NCBI RefSeq assembly: GCF_947488945.1
Contig: NZ_CANLBS010000002.1
Coordinates: 459,527 to 523,526 of the forward strand
Direction: 5' to 3'
Length of the DNA stretch: 64,000 nucleotides
Source: an uncultured Streptomyces sp.
GTDB taxonomy: Bacteria > Actinomycetota > Actinomycetes > Streptomycetales > Streptomycetaceae
Below, piece by piece: positions 23,561 through 31,171 of the stretch. A program made the translations under genes and the position numbers. Position 1 is the stretch's first letter, and every line of letters starts with the position of its first letter. Below the pieces are notes generated by a model. It was not told the DNA's origin, did not search any database, and was given only the letters and a program-made list of their open reading frames with translations.

Positions 23561-24820
23561 ATGAACGGACAGCCGATATCGGGAGCGCCGGCGGGAACGG
23601 GCAGGGCCCGCCGGGGCCGGCGCGGGCCGGGGCTGTTGACCCTGGTCCTGGGCGCACTGCTGCTCCTGGTCACGGCGTGCGGCGGCAGCGCCGACGCCGG
23701 TACGCCGGGCGGTGACAAGGCGGGCCGCGCGGGGGAGAAGACGGCGGACACCACCGCCTCCGAGGCGGTCGTGACGGTCCTGCCGAAGGACGGCGCGGAC
23801 TCGGTGGAGACCAGCGGCGCGCTGAAGGTCACCGCCACCGGCGGCAAGCTGACCACGGTCAAGGTCGCCGACGCGGAGGGCCACGAGGTCAAGGGCACGC
23901 TGGCCACGAACGGCACCAGCTGGGAGCCGGAGCGGCACCTCGCCGCCGCGACCAAGTACACGGTGCACGCGGTCGCCGCGGACGCCGAGGGCCGCGAGTC
24001 GGCGAAGGACACCACCTTCTCGACGCTCGTCCCGCAGAACACCTTCATCGGCCACTACACCCCCGAGGACGGCTCGACCGTCGGCGTGGGGATGCCGGTC
24101 TCCATCAACTTCACCCGCGGCATCACCGACCCCGCGGCGGTGGAGAAGGCCATCACGGTGACCGCCGAACCGTCGGTGGAGATCGCGGGCCACTGGTTCG
24201 GCAACGACCGGCTCGACTTCCGCCCCGAGCAGTACTGGGCCGCCGGCACCAAGGTCACCGTCCGCCTCGACCTCGACGGCGTCGAGGGACGGCCCGGCGT
24301 CTACGGCAAGCAGGCCAAGAGCTTCAGTTTCACCATCGGCCGCAGCCAGGTCTCCACGGTCGACGCGAGCGCCCACCGCATGAAGGTCGTCAGGGACGGC
24401 AAGCAGATCAAGGACATCCCGATCTCGGCCGGCGCCCCGTCCACGACGACGTACAACGGGCAGATGGTCATCAGCGAGAAGCTCAAGGTGACCCGGATGA
24501 ACGGCGACACCGTCGGCTTCGGCGGCGAGTACGACATCAAGGACGTTCCGCACGCCATGCGGCTGTCCACCTCCGGCACCTTCATCCACGGCAACTACTG
24601 GGGCGCCTCCAGCATCTTCGGCACCACCAACACCAGTCACGGCTGCGTGGGACTGCGGGACGTGCGCGGCGGCTACGACGGCGCGACCCCGGCGGCCTGG
24701 ATGTTCGACAACTCCCTCATCGGTGACGTCGTCATCGTGAAGAACTCCAAGGACAAGACGATCCAGCCGGACAACGGTCTGAACGGCTGGAACATGTCCT
24801 GGTCGGAGTGGACCGCCTGA
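23561..24820 (+). CDS. L,D-transpeptidase lipoprotein (second of a tandem pair)
   Basis: Paralogue of the preceding gene (419 aa) with the same plan: signal peptide with lipobox VTAC, a Gly/Ala/Lys-rich linker, two Ig-like domains and a YkuD domain with FIHGNYW and NTSHGCVGLRD. The C-terminal tails are also alike (DNGL.GWN). A clear AGGGGAG site lies about 10 nt before the ATG. Long stretches are identical or near-identical to the first copy (for example SAGAPSTTTYNG and MNGDTVGFGGEYDIKDVPHA), pointing to local duplication. It ends in a strong hairpin. Confidence 0.93.
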   Translation: MNGQPISGAPAGTGRARRGRRGPGLLTLVLGALLLLVTACGGSADAGTPGGDKAGRAGEKTADTTASEAVVTVLPKDGADSVETSGALKVTATGGKLTTVKVADAEGHEVKGTLATNGTSWEPERHLAAATKYTVHAVAADAEGRESAKDTTFSTLVPQNTFIGHYTPEDGSTVGVGMPVSINFTRGITDPAAVEKAITVTAEPSVEIAGHWFGNDRLDFRPEQYWAAGTKVTVRLDLDGVEGRPGVYGKQAKSFSFTIGRSQVSTVDASAHRMKVVRDGKQIKDIPISAGAPSTTTYNGQMVISEKLKVTRMNGDTVGFGGEYDIKDVPHAMRLSTSGTFIHGNYWGASSIFGTTNTSHGCVGLRDVRGGYDGATPAAWMFDNSLIGDVVIVKNSKDKTIQPDNGLNGWNMSWSEWTA

Positions 24821-24853
24821 GGCGCTCCCGCCAAGGGCGCCACCCGCGACCGC

Positions 24854-24902
24854 ACGCCCCGCCCGTACCGCCCCCGACCCGGGAGCGGCACGGGCGGGGC
24901 GT
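24854..24902 (+). terminator. Terminator after the second L,D-transpeptidase
   Basis: Perfect 13-bp stem (arms 24854-24866 and 24890-24902) with a partly paired loop, followed by TTTC. It lies 34 nt after the stop codon. Confidence 0.85.
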
Positions 24903-24956
24903 TTCGGGTTCCTCCCTCACGCACCTGGCCGGCACCCGCCCGTCCCGGGACCTCCG

Positions 24957-25205
24957 TCAGGGTGCGGGGTGGTCCGGCTCGGGACATTGGGGCTTCGAGC
25001 GGACGGGGTCCCGGTGGTCGGCGTCCTGGTGACGCCTGCGCCGGACGCGCCAGTCGGTGGCGAGGCTGTGATCGCGGGCGGCGGTAGCCTCGCGTTCGGC
25101 GCGGTCGACGGCCGCGCAGGTCCGGCATCCGGCGGGCGGTTCCGCCGCCGTCCCGCTCACGTCGCTCATGCCACCCATGCAACCCATGCCACTCACGTCA
25201 CTCAC
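24957..25205 (-). CDS. Small CxxC protein, second gene of a two-gene unit
   Basis: Predicted 82-aa hydrophilic protein of unknown function. The core has a CRTC motif followed by AAVDRAEREATAARDHSLATD, likely one helix. It resembles short CxxC proteins often seen beside XRE/DUF397 genes in streptomycetes. The GTG start overlaps the stop of the preceding gene (GTGA). The N-terminus repeats MSDVSG twice, so translation could instead begin at the second copy (ATG at 25169). The C-terminal ~20 residues are Pro/His-rich. The assignment rests on overlap, composition and family memory, not on a search. Confidence 0.6.
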   Translation of the reverse strand: MSDVSGMGCMGGMSDVSGTAAEPPAGCRTCAAVDRAEREATAARDHSLATDWRVRRRRHQDADHRDPVRSKPQCPEPDHPAP

Positions 25206-25438
25206 AGGAGGGAACCTCGGCTTCTCGCGTTGTCACGCGCCACTCCGGCGCGCATCCGTTCCTCGGGGGTGGCAAGGCGTACGAGCGCCGGCTCGGCCTC
25301 CCACTCCCGGCCCCCGCCGACCGGCCGCAACGCCCAGTACGGGCCCGACCTGCCACGGAACTCACCGACCCGGACGACCGGGCCGGCGGTGTCCACCACG
25401 ACCGTTCCGACGGGCGGCGGGAGAGACGTGCAGTCCAT
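25202..25438 (-). CDS. Small conserved protein divergent from the XRE regulator
   Basis: A 78-aa protein with no signal peptide or membrane segment. The pattern GEFRGRSGPYWALRPVGGG then EW.AEPALVRLATPEERMRAGVARDNARSRG recurs in small streptomycete proteins encoded beside XRE/DUF397 pairs; function unknown. The ribosome site AGAGGAG lies about 8 nt upstream of the ATG. It reads away from the XRE gene across a 107-bp region with two short inverted repeats, so the regulator may control it. Its stop is fused to the start of the next small gene. Confidence 0.72.
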   Translation of the reverse strand: MDCTSLPPPVGTVVVDTAGPVVRVGEFRGRSGPYWALRPVGGGREWEAEPALVRLATPEERMRAGVARDNARSRGSLL

Positions 25439-25455
25439 GGAGCCGACTCCTCTCT

Positions 25456-25471
25456 GTAGCTGTTTCGCTAC
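25456..25471. promoter_or_regulatory. Inverted repeat in the XRE divergent promoter (site 1)
   Basis: GTAGC-6 nt-GCTAC, 18 bp from the start of the leftward small gene. It is a candidate operator for the adjacent XRE protein. The arms are short, so chance occurrence is possible. Confidence 0.35.
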
Positions 25472-25485
25472 GGGGCGACCTCACA

Positions 25486-25500
25486 CTGACCTACAGTCAG
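25486..25500. promoter_or_regulatory. Inverted repeat in the XRE divergent promoter (site 2)
   Basis: CTGAC-CTACA-GTCAG, 45 bp upstream of the XRE start. With site 1 it makes a pair of spaced small palindromes between the divergent genes, which would suit autoregulation. Confidence 0.35.
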
Positions 25501-25545
25501 ATCCCCTTCAACTAGCGCAATCGGAAGGAAGGGTCGGGTCCGCAC

Positions 25546-26385
25546 ATGGTCAATCGCAAGGAACTGAACCCCGGAGCGAGCCCCCGAGCGGCATACGGGG
25601 CCCGCTTCCGGCGGTTTCGCGAGGAGCGAGGCTGGAGCCAGGAGGCGTTGGCCGGGAAGCTGACGTATTCCAGCCAGCACGTTTCTGCCGTGGAAACTAG
25701 TCGCAAACCGCCAAGCCTCCCGTTCTCGCGGGAGATCGACCGCGCCTTCGGCACCGCTGAGACCACCGAGTCGTTCGAGCGCGAGTGGCGGGAGATGCGC
25801 AACGGCTCTCTGCTGGAGGGCTTCCCGGAGTATGTCGCCTACGAGGGTCGGGCGGTGGAGCTGCGGCTGTACAACGTGGGCATCATTCCGGGCTTGTTGC
25901 AGACGCCGGAGTACGCGCAGGTGTTGGCAGACAGTGCCGTGCGACGAGGGACTATCACTTCCCAACAGGCTGAGGAACGCGTTGCCTTTCTTGCCGAACG
26001 CCAGGCCGCGTTGGTCAGGCCCCGGCCTCCCATGCTGTTCGTGACCATGGACGAGAGCTGCATCCGGCGGCGGGTCGGTGGGGAGGCGGTGATGGAGGGG
26101 CAGCTGGCCCGGCTGGCCGAGATCGCCGAACTCCCCCACACGCTTCTCCAGGTGGCTCCGTACGACATAGGGGAGCGGCGGACGTTCGACCTGCCGGTCA
26201 ACCTGCTGACCATGTCGGACCGTTCAGTGGTCTGTTACGCGGAGTCCCAGGCGCAGGGGCATCTCGACCGGGAAGCGACCTCCGTGCTGCCCATGCTCAC
26301 CGCCTATCATCAGCTACAGGCCGAATCGCTGTCGCAGGCAGCCTCCGTGGCCTTGATCAACCAATTGCGAAAGGGCACCCCGTGA
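25546..26385 (+). CDS. XRE-family regulator with DUF5753 (WhiJ type)
   Basis: DNA-binding protein of 279 aa. The N-terminal helix-turn-helix is at about residues 18-72 (FRRFREERGWSQEALAGKL, SSQHVSAVETSRKPPS). The C-terminal DUF5753 domain begins around residue 95 (VELRLYNVGIIPGLLQTPEYAQ). Such proteins pair with small DUF397 proteins, and some (WhiJ) control development. The ATG lies 28 nt after a weak AAGGAAGG purine run. Its stop overlaps the start of the DUF397 gene by four bases. Confidence 0.92.
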   Translation: MVNRKELNPGASPRAAYGARFRRFREERGWSQEALAGKLTYSSQHVSAVETSRKPPSLPFSREIDRAFGTAETTESFEREWREMRNGSLLEGFPEYVAYEGRAVELRLYNVGIIPGLLQTPEYAQVLADSAVRRGTITSQQAEERVAFLAERQAALVRPRPPMLFVTMDESCIRRRVGGEAVMEGQLARLAEIAELPHTLLQVAPYDIGERRTFDLPVNLLTMSDRSVVCYAESQAQGHLDREATSVLPMLTAYHQLQAESLSQAASVALINQLRKGTP

Positions 26386-26588
26386 CGGCCGAGTCCCCCC
26401 AGTGGTTCAAGTCCTCCTACAGCAACAACGGCGGCGACTGTGTCGAGGTGGCCACGAACCTCGTCGAGGCGCGGGGCGTCGTCCCCGTACGTGACTCCAA
26501 GAACCTCACCGGCCCGGTCCTGGACTTCACTGCTCCCGCGTTCGCGTCGTTCGTGGCGGCCGTGAAGGTCGCGGAGGCCACCGTCTGA
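26382..26588 (+). CDS. DUF397 protein, partner of the XRE regulator
   Basis: A 68-aa DUF397 protein: WFKSSYSNNGGDCVEVA at the start, VPVRDSKN in the middle and FTAPAFASFVAAVK at the end, all typical of the family. The GTG start overlaps the XRE stop (GTGA), so the two are made together. Paralogous pairs suggest that the small protein modulates the DNA-binding partner; no catalytic residues are expected. A hairpin follows at 26669. Confidence 0.93.
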   Translation: MTAESPQWFKSSYSNNGGDCVEVATNLVEARGVVPVRDSKNLTGPVLDFTAPAFASFVAAVKVAEATV

Positions 26589-26668
26589 GCGTGCGGTCGC
26601 CCCTCCCCGAGGGATGACGCGACTCCGCATCGCACCTTCGGCTCGTGGGTGTGGCGGGGGAGGCGGCC

Positions 26669-26693
26669 GGGGCCGGGCGGTGCGCCCGGCCCC
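26669..26693 (+). terminator. Terminator after the XRE/DUF397 operon
   Basis: Perfect 10-bp stem GGGGCCGGGC / GCCCGGCCCC with a 5-nt loop and a following TTTC. It lies 80 nt after the stop and 62 nt from the convergent MarR gene, so it may serve both. Confidence 0.75.
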
Positions 26694-26754
26694 TTTCACA
26701 TGCGGTCGGCTCACGCGGTCGAAGTGCGCGGCCTGCCGTCGACGGGGCGTCGGT

Positions 26755-27231
26755 TCAGCCGTCCGACCGGCTGTCTTCCGCCCCCTTGCGGGCGATCCAG
26801 GCGCTCGCCTCCCGGCCGTAGCGGGTGAGGAAACGTGCGAACTGCAAACGGTCCGCGACGTCCCAGTGTGCGGTGATCTCCTCGAAGGCGCGGCGCTGTT
26901 CGGCCGCGTACTCCCGGCGTGCGGCCTCTCCCGCCTCGGTGAGTTCGAGCAGGCTGCTGCGCCCGTCCTGCTGCGAGGCGACTCGACGGAGCAGGCCCTC
27001 GGCGATGCACGCGGCGGTGGCGCGGCTGGCGACGGGCTGGGCGACGCCCATCTCCTCGGCAACGCGCCCCACCGTGATCCGGCCCGCTGCGTCGCCCACC
27101 ACGTTCAGGACGATGTTGCGGGTCAGGTCCCCGCGACCGCCGCCGACGCGCCGACGGAGCCTGGACAGTGCCGGCCCCACGCTGTCGAGGAGCGGGTCGT
27201 CGGCGGGCGCAGGACGTCCTTGACTGGTCAT
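26755..27231 (-). CDS. MarR-family transcriptional regulator (amidohydrolase-linked)
   Basis: Winged-helix regulator (158 aa). The recognition region is ITVGRVAEEMGVAQPVASRATAACIAEGLLRRVASQQDGR, with the conserved wing DGRSSLLELTEAGEAA. Flanking helices form the dimer interface. It is divergent from the amidohydrolase gene with 97 bp between starts. That gap holds a perfect 17-bp palindromic site and a second imperfect one, the usual setting for a local repressor. The ligand is unknown, perhaps a substrate of the hydrolase. Confidence 0.9.
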   Translation of the reverse strand: MTSQGRPAPADDPLLDSVGPALSRLRRRVGGGRGDLTRNIVLNVVGDAAGRITVGRVAEEMGVAQPVASRATAACIAEGLLRRVASQQDGRSSLLELTEAGEAARREYAAEQRRAFEEITAHWDVADRLQFARFLTRYGREASAWIARKGAEDSRSDG

Positions 27232-27258
27232 ACCCCTAATCTACGACACGGTTAATCA

Positions 27259-27275
27259 ACATGCGAGTCGCATGT
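27259..27275. promoter_or_regulatory. Perfect 17-bp palindrome, probable MarR operator
   Basis: ACATGCGA-G-TCGCATGT: 8-bp perfect arms around one base, between the divergent MarR and amidohydrolase starts. MarR dimers bind sites of this size. Flanking it, the MarR start region (ATACCcCTAaTC near 27231) and 27279-27292 (complement ATACCtTTAgTC) form a looser inverted pair that could be a second site or the promoter elements. Confidence 0.65.
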
Positions 27276-27328
27276 GTATGACTAAAGGTATACGGTGAGG
27301 GCCGGTCCACCAGAAGCGAGGCACAGTC

Positions 27329-28561
27329 ATGAGCACTACCGCCATCACCGGCGCCCGGGTCTTCGACGGGGAGAAGCCGCTGGGCGTCACCACCGTCGTG
27401 ATCCGAGGGGGCACGATCGTTCAGGTCGGAGGAGAGGTCCCGGCGGGGGCCGAGGTCGTCGACGGCTCCGGCGCCACACTGCTGCCGGGGCTGATCGACG
27501 CGCACGTCCACACCGACCGCGACTCCCTCGCACTGGCCCTGAAGTTCGGCGTCACCACCGAACTGGAGATGCAGGGGGTGAACACCCGCGACCGGCGGGG
27601 AGCGATCAGCGAGGACGATTCGGTGGCCGACGTGCGGTCCTCCGGGTTCGCGCTGACTCCGCCCGGCGGGCACCCCAGCGAGCTGTTCCCGAAGGACTTC
27701 CACCCCGGCGGGCCCGCCGGGGGGCGGGGCGGCGGGCACCGGGGCGAGCCGCCCTACCGCCCCGACGCCACCAGCCCCGAGGCCGCGGCGGCTTCCGTAC
27801 CGCAGCTGCTCGCGCACGGCTCGGACTACATCAAGTTCATGATCGATGACGGCAGCGTCGAGGGGCACCCGGGTCTGCCCATGCTCGATCAGGACACCCT
27901 GAACGCCGGTGTCGCCGCGGCGAAGCGGCACGGTGCGCTGACCGTCGCGCATGTGCTCACCATCGACGCCGCCCGCATGGCGATCGAGGCCGGCATCGAC
28001 GGCTTGGTCCACCTGTTCGTCGAGCCGCCCACCGACGAGATCGTCACCATGATCAAGGATTCCGGGGCGTTCGTCGTGCCTTGCACCGTGCTGAACGCCT
28101 CCATGATGGGCGTCACCGGCAGCGAGCTGGCCGACGACCCTCGCGTGGCCCGCCGCCTGGACACCGACTGGGACGCCACCCTGCGCTCCTGCTTCGGTCA
28201 CTATCCCCAGGGCGGGTTCCAGGACGTCCTGGACGGCGTCGAGGCCCTCGCCGACGCAGGGGTGGACCTGCTCGTGGGCACCGACGTGTCGCAGCCCCTG
28301 CCGTTCCTCGGCGGTCTCGCCCACGGCGCCAGCGTCCACCAGGAACTGCAGAACCTCGTCCGAGCCGGCCTGACGCCCGCGGCGGCGCTGCGCGCGGCCA
28401 CCGCCACCACCGCCCGGCGCTTCCGTCTCTCCGACCGGGGTCGTATCGCCGAGGGTCTGCGCGCGGACCTGCTCCTGGCCGGCGGCGATCCCACCACCAC
28501 CATCACCGACAGCCTCAACACCCGAGCCGTCTGGCGGCGCGGAACCCGACTGGCCGTCTGA
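27329..28561 (+). CDS. Amidohydrolase-family metal-dependent hydrolase
   Basis: TIM-barrel hydrolase of 410 aa. The N-terminal beta-sandwich is followed by the metal motif DAHVHTDRD (HxH, about residue 55), later His residues (TVAHVLTIDAA, GLVHLFVEPP) and the Asp in VGTDVSQPLPFLG. The C-terminus returns to the sandwich (GRIAEGLRADLLLAGGDP). No signal peptide, so it is cytoplasmic. Family members cleave amide, ester or ring C-N bonds (imidazolonepropionase- and prolidase-like). A Gly-rich insertion at residues 125-150 is unusual. It is probably controlled by the divergent MarR protein. Confidence 0.88.
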   Translation: MSTTAITGARVFDGEKPLGVTTVVIRGGTIVQVGGEVPAGAEVVDGSGATLLPGLIDAHVHTDRDSLALALKFGVTTELEMQGVNTRDRRGAISEDDSVADVRSSGFALTPPGGHPSELFPKDFHPGGPAGGRGGGHRGEPPYRPDATSPEAAAASVPQLLAHGSDYIKFMIDDGSVEGHPGLPMLDQDTLNAGVAAAKRHGALTVAHVLTIDAARMAIEAGIDGLVHLFVEPPTDEIVTMIKDSGAFVVPCTVLNASMMGVTGSELADDPRVARRLDTDWDATLRSCFGHYPQGGFQDVLDGVEALADAGVDLLVGTDVSQPLPFLGGLAHGASVHQELQNLVRAGLTPAAALRAATATTARRFRLSDRGRIAEGLRADLLLAGGDPTTTITDSLNTRAVWRRGTRLAV

Positions 28562-28630
28562 AGAACCCCGCCGGATCCGGGGCCGGTCCCGAAGGGCCCG
28601 GTCCTGCCGGCTCGGGCGGCCGGGGTGTCG

Positions 28631-29080
28631 TCAGCGGGCGAGTTCCCCGTGCAGGTGGTCGAGCAGCGCTTCCGCGTCCGCCAGCCGCCGCGGCCCGAGC
28701 GAACCGAAGAGCCGGCGCAGCGTGTGCGCCCCCGCCCGTTCCGCCGCGGCCAGTGCCGTGCGTCCGGCGCCGGTCAACGAGACCGTCTTGCGACGGCGGT
28801 CCCGGGGGTCGTCGCGGCGGACCACCATGCCGAGGCGTTCGAGGCTCTCCACGATCTGCGTGACGGAGCGCGGAGCCCGGTCGAGGGCCTCGGCCAGTTC
28901 GGCCTGGTGCAGCGCGCCGCGGCTCGCCAGGACCTGGAGCACCTTGGTGCGGGACAGGGACAGACCGGCCGCCGCCATGTCCTGGTCGACCTGTTCGCGC
29001 AGGCCGTGGGCGAGATGGAGGAAGGCCAGTCCGACCTGCTCGGGGGTGCTGTCCGCAGTCGTCGGTTCACGCGTGCTCAT
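28631..29080 (-). CDS. MarR-family transcriptional regulator (SDR-linked)
   Basis: 149-aa MarR protein. The helix-turn-helix is in ALHQAELAEALDRAPRSVTQIVESLERLGMV, and the wing is RRDDPRDRRRKTVSLTGAG with the family's DxRDRR. The ATG at 29080 (MSTREPTT) is chosen; an upstream ATG at 29122 would run into the divergent promoter. It is divergent from the SDR gene, with the perfect palindrome 29110-29121 between them. Confidence 0.9.
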   Translation of the reverse strand: MSTREPTTADSTPEQVGLAFLHLAHGLREQVDQDMAAAGLSLSRTKVLQVLASRGALHQAELAEALDRAPRSVTQIVESLERLGMVVRRDDPRDRRRKTVSLTGAGRTALAAAERAGAHTLRRLFGSLGPRRLADAEALLDHLHGELAR

Positions 29081-29109
29081 GGTTCGGGTATCGTCCCACA
29101 ACGTACTCG

Positions 29110-29121
29110 TGAGGTACCTCA
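29110..29121. promoter_or_regulatory. Perfect 12-bp palindrome, probable MarR operator
   Basis: TGAGGTACCTCA lies between the divergent MarR and SDR genes, 15 bp before the SDR start at 29137 and 29 bp from the MarR start. Its place over the likely promoter or leader suits repression of both genes. Confidence 0.6.
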
Positions 29122-29136
29122 TGAATGGAGTTCGGG

Positions 29137-30003
29137 ATGGACCGTCCTGTTGCCGTGGTCACCGGCGCCACCTCCGGACTGGGGCGCGTCGCCGTCCTCG
29201 AACTGGCTCGCCGGGGCTACCGCGTGAGTGCCGTGGCCCGCTCCCGCAGCAAGTCCGAAGCGCTCGTCGCCGACCTCGCGGCGGTGACCGACGAACCCGT
29301 CGAGGTCTTCCACGCGGACCTCGGCCTCCTCTCCGAGGCGCGCCGGGTGGGGGAGGAGATCGCGGCGCGTCACGCGCGGCTGGACGTCCTGGTCAACAAC
29401 GCCGGGCTGCACGCTTTCGCGCAGCGGGTGACGCCGGAGGGCCTCGCGGAGATGACCGCCGTGAACTACCTGGGCCCGTTCGTCCTGACCCGCGCGCTGA
29501 CGGCGAAGCTCGGCTCGTGTGCGCCGGCGAGGATCGTCAACGTCGCGTCCGAGGCTTCCGGCCGGGCGAGGACGATCGCACCGGCCGAGGACCTGCGTCG
29601 TACCGATCCGTACAACCGCCGGGAGTCGATGCCCCTGTACGGGCGCACCAAGTTGATGACCATCATGTGGACCCAGGAACTCGCCCGGCGCCTGGACCCG
29701 CACAAGGTCACGGTGAACTGCTGCGATCCCGGCTTCAACGCCACCGGGCTGGGTCGTGACCTGCCCGGTTCCGACGTTTTGCGTCGCGTGCTGAACACCC
29801 TCGGGATCGGCGATCCCCGCAGAGGCGCGGGCATCATCGTGCGGTTGGCCACCGATCCGGCGCTCGACGGCATGAGCGGCCGCTACCTCTCGGTGCGCGA
29901 CGCCCGGCCGCTCCGGTGCCCCGAACCGGGCCGGGACCCGCGGGCGCAGGCGGAGCTGTGGGAGGCGACCGAAGCGCTCCTCGCCGAGCGGTCGGCCGGC
30001 TGA
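29137..30003 (+). CDS. Short-chain dehydrogenase/reductase
   Basis: Classical-type SDR (288 aa) with NAD(P)-binding VTGATSGLGRVAV (TGxxxGxG), NNAG in VLVNNAGLHAF, and the catalytic YGRTK (YxxxK, about residue 168). Length and fold resemble the retinol dehydrogenase/WW-oxidoreductase branch. The basic residue after the second strand (VARSRSK) suggests NADPH. The ATG at 29137 has GGAG 6-7 nt upstream; an ATG at 29125 lacks one. The substrate is unknown. The divergent MarR gene is the probable regulator. Confidence 0.9.
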   Translation: MDRPVAVVTGATSGLGRVAVLELARRGYRVSAVARSRSKSEALVADLAAVTDEPVEVFHADLGLLSEARRVGEEIAARHARLDVLVNNAGLHAFAQRVTPEGLAEMTAVNYLGPFVLTRALTAKLGSCAPARIVNVASEASGRARTIAPAEDLRRTDPYNRRESMPLYGRTKLMTIMWTQELARRLDPHKVTVNCCDPGFNATGLGRDLPGSDVLRRVLNTLGIGDPRRGAGIIVRLATDPALDGMSGRYLSVRDARPLRCPEPGRDPRAQAELWEATEALLAERSAG

Positions 30004-30131
30004 GGTGCGGATGCCCGGCCCCTGCGTGGCCGGCGTGGGGAGGCCCGACGGCCGGTGGGGGCTACCGCCGGCTCCGGGTGTGACCGAGCGCACCGGCGTC
30101 CCTGCGGTGAGCCGCGGTTAACCTGCGTGGC

Positions 30132-30899
30132 ATGACCGTAACCCTCGAAGTGAGCGAGAACGTCGGCACGATCCGGCTGGACCGGCCGCCGATGAACGCC
30201 CTGGACGTCGCTACCCAGGACCGGCTGCGCGAGCTGGCCGAGGAGGCGACCCGGCGCGACGACGTGCGGGCCGTGGTCCTCTACGGCGGCGAGAAGGTGT
30301 TCGCCGCCGGCGCCGACATCAAGGAGATGCGCGCCATGGACCACGCGGCGATGGTGCTGCGCTCGAAAGGGCTTCAGGACTCCTTCACCGCCGTGGCGCG
30401 CATCCCGAAGCCCGTCGTGGCCGCCGTCACCGGCTACGCGCTGGGCGGCGGGTGCGAGCTGGCGCTGTGCGCCGACTTCCGGATCGCCGGCGAGAACGCG
30501 AAGCTCGGCCAGCCGGAGATCCTGCTCGGGCTGATCCCGGGCGCCGGCGGCACCCAGCGGCTGTCCCGGCTCGTCGGTCCCTCGAAGGCCAAGGACCTGA
30601 TCTTCACCGGCCGTCAGGTGAAGGCGGCGGAGGCACTGGAGATCGGGCTGGTGGACCGGGTGGTGCCCGCCGACGAGGTGTACGCGCAGGCCCTCGCCTG
30701 GGCCTCCCGGCTGGCTCGCGGCCCCGCGCTCGCGCTGCGCGCCGCGAAGGAGGCGGTGGACACGGGGCTGGAGACCGACATCGACACCGGGCTGGCGATC
30801 GAGCGCACCTGGTTCGCCGGACTCTTCGCCACCGAGGACCGGGAGCGCGGGATGCGCAGCTTCGTCGAGGACGGGCCGGGCAAGGCGGTCTTCCTCTGA
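30132..30899 (+). CDS. Enoyl-CoA hydratase/isomerase family protein
   Basis: Crotonase-fold protein (255 aa). The oxyanion-hole segment is KVFAAGADIKEM and the second is GYALGGGCELAL. Both catalytic Glu positions of enoyl-CoA hydratases are present: GGGCELALCAD and LGQPEILLGLIPGAGG. It probably hydrates trans-2-enoyl-CoA in fatty-acid beta-oxidation. Monocistronic; no partner dehydrogenase is next to it. It is unrelated to the upstream SDR as far as can be seen (128-bp gap). Confidence 0.92.
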   Translation: MTVTLEVSENVGTIRLDRPPMNALDVATQDRLRELAEEATRRDDVRAVVLYGGEKVFAAGADIKEMRAMDHAAMVLRSKGLQDSFTAVARIPKPVVAAVTGYALGGGCELALCADFRIAGENAKLGQPEILLGLIPGAGGTQRLSRLVGPSKAKDLIFTGRQVKAAEALEIGLVDRVVPADEVYAQALAWASRLARGPALALRAAKEAVDTGLETDIDTGLAIERTWFAGLFATEDRERGMRSFVEDGPGKAVFL

Positions 30900-31171
30900 C
30901 GGAGTGGACAACCCTTCCCTGACGGGCCGTCAAGCGGATGCGGCCGTGAGAGGTTTCATCCGTGCGAGCGCATTGGCCGGGCTTCCCGAGAAGCGGAGGT
31001 CCGGCCTTTCCGCGTGGGGGAATTCCACCCCTGTAGTGCCCGTCGCCGCAGGTGGGAAGGGGTGTCAAGGCGTGCATCCTGCCTTCGGCATATGCCGATC
31101 CGTGGATTGGAATCAGCCATTCCGGTGGGCGGATTCCGCAGAGGCGCCTCCCTGGTGCGCGTTCGCCGTCC

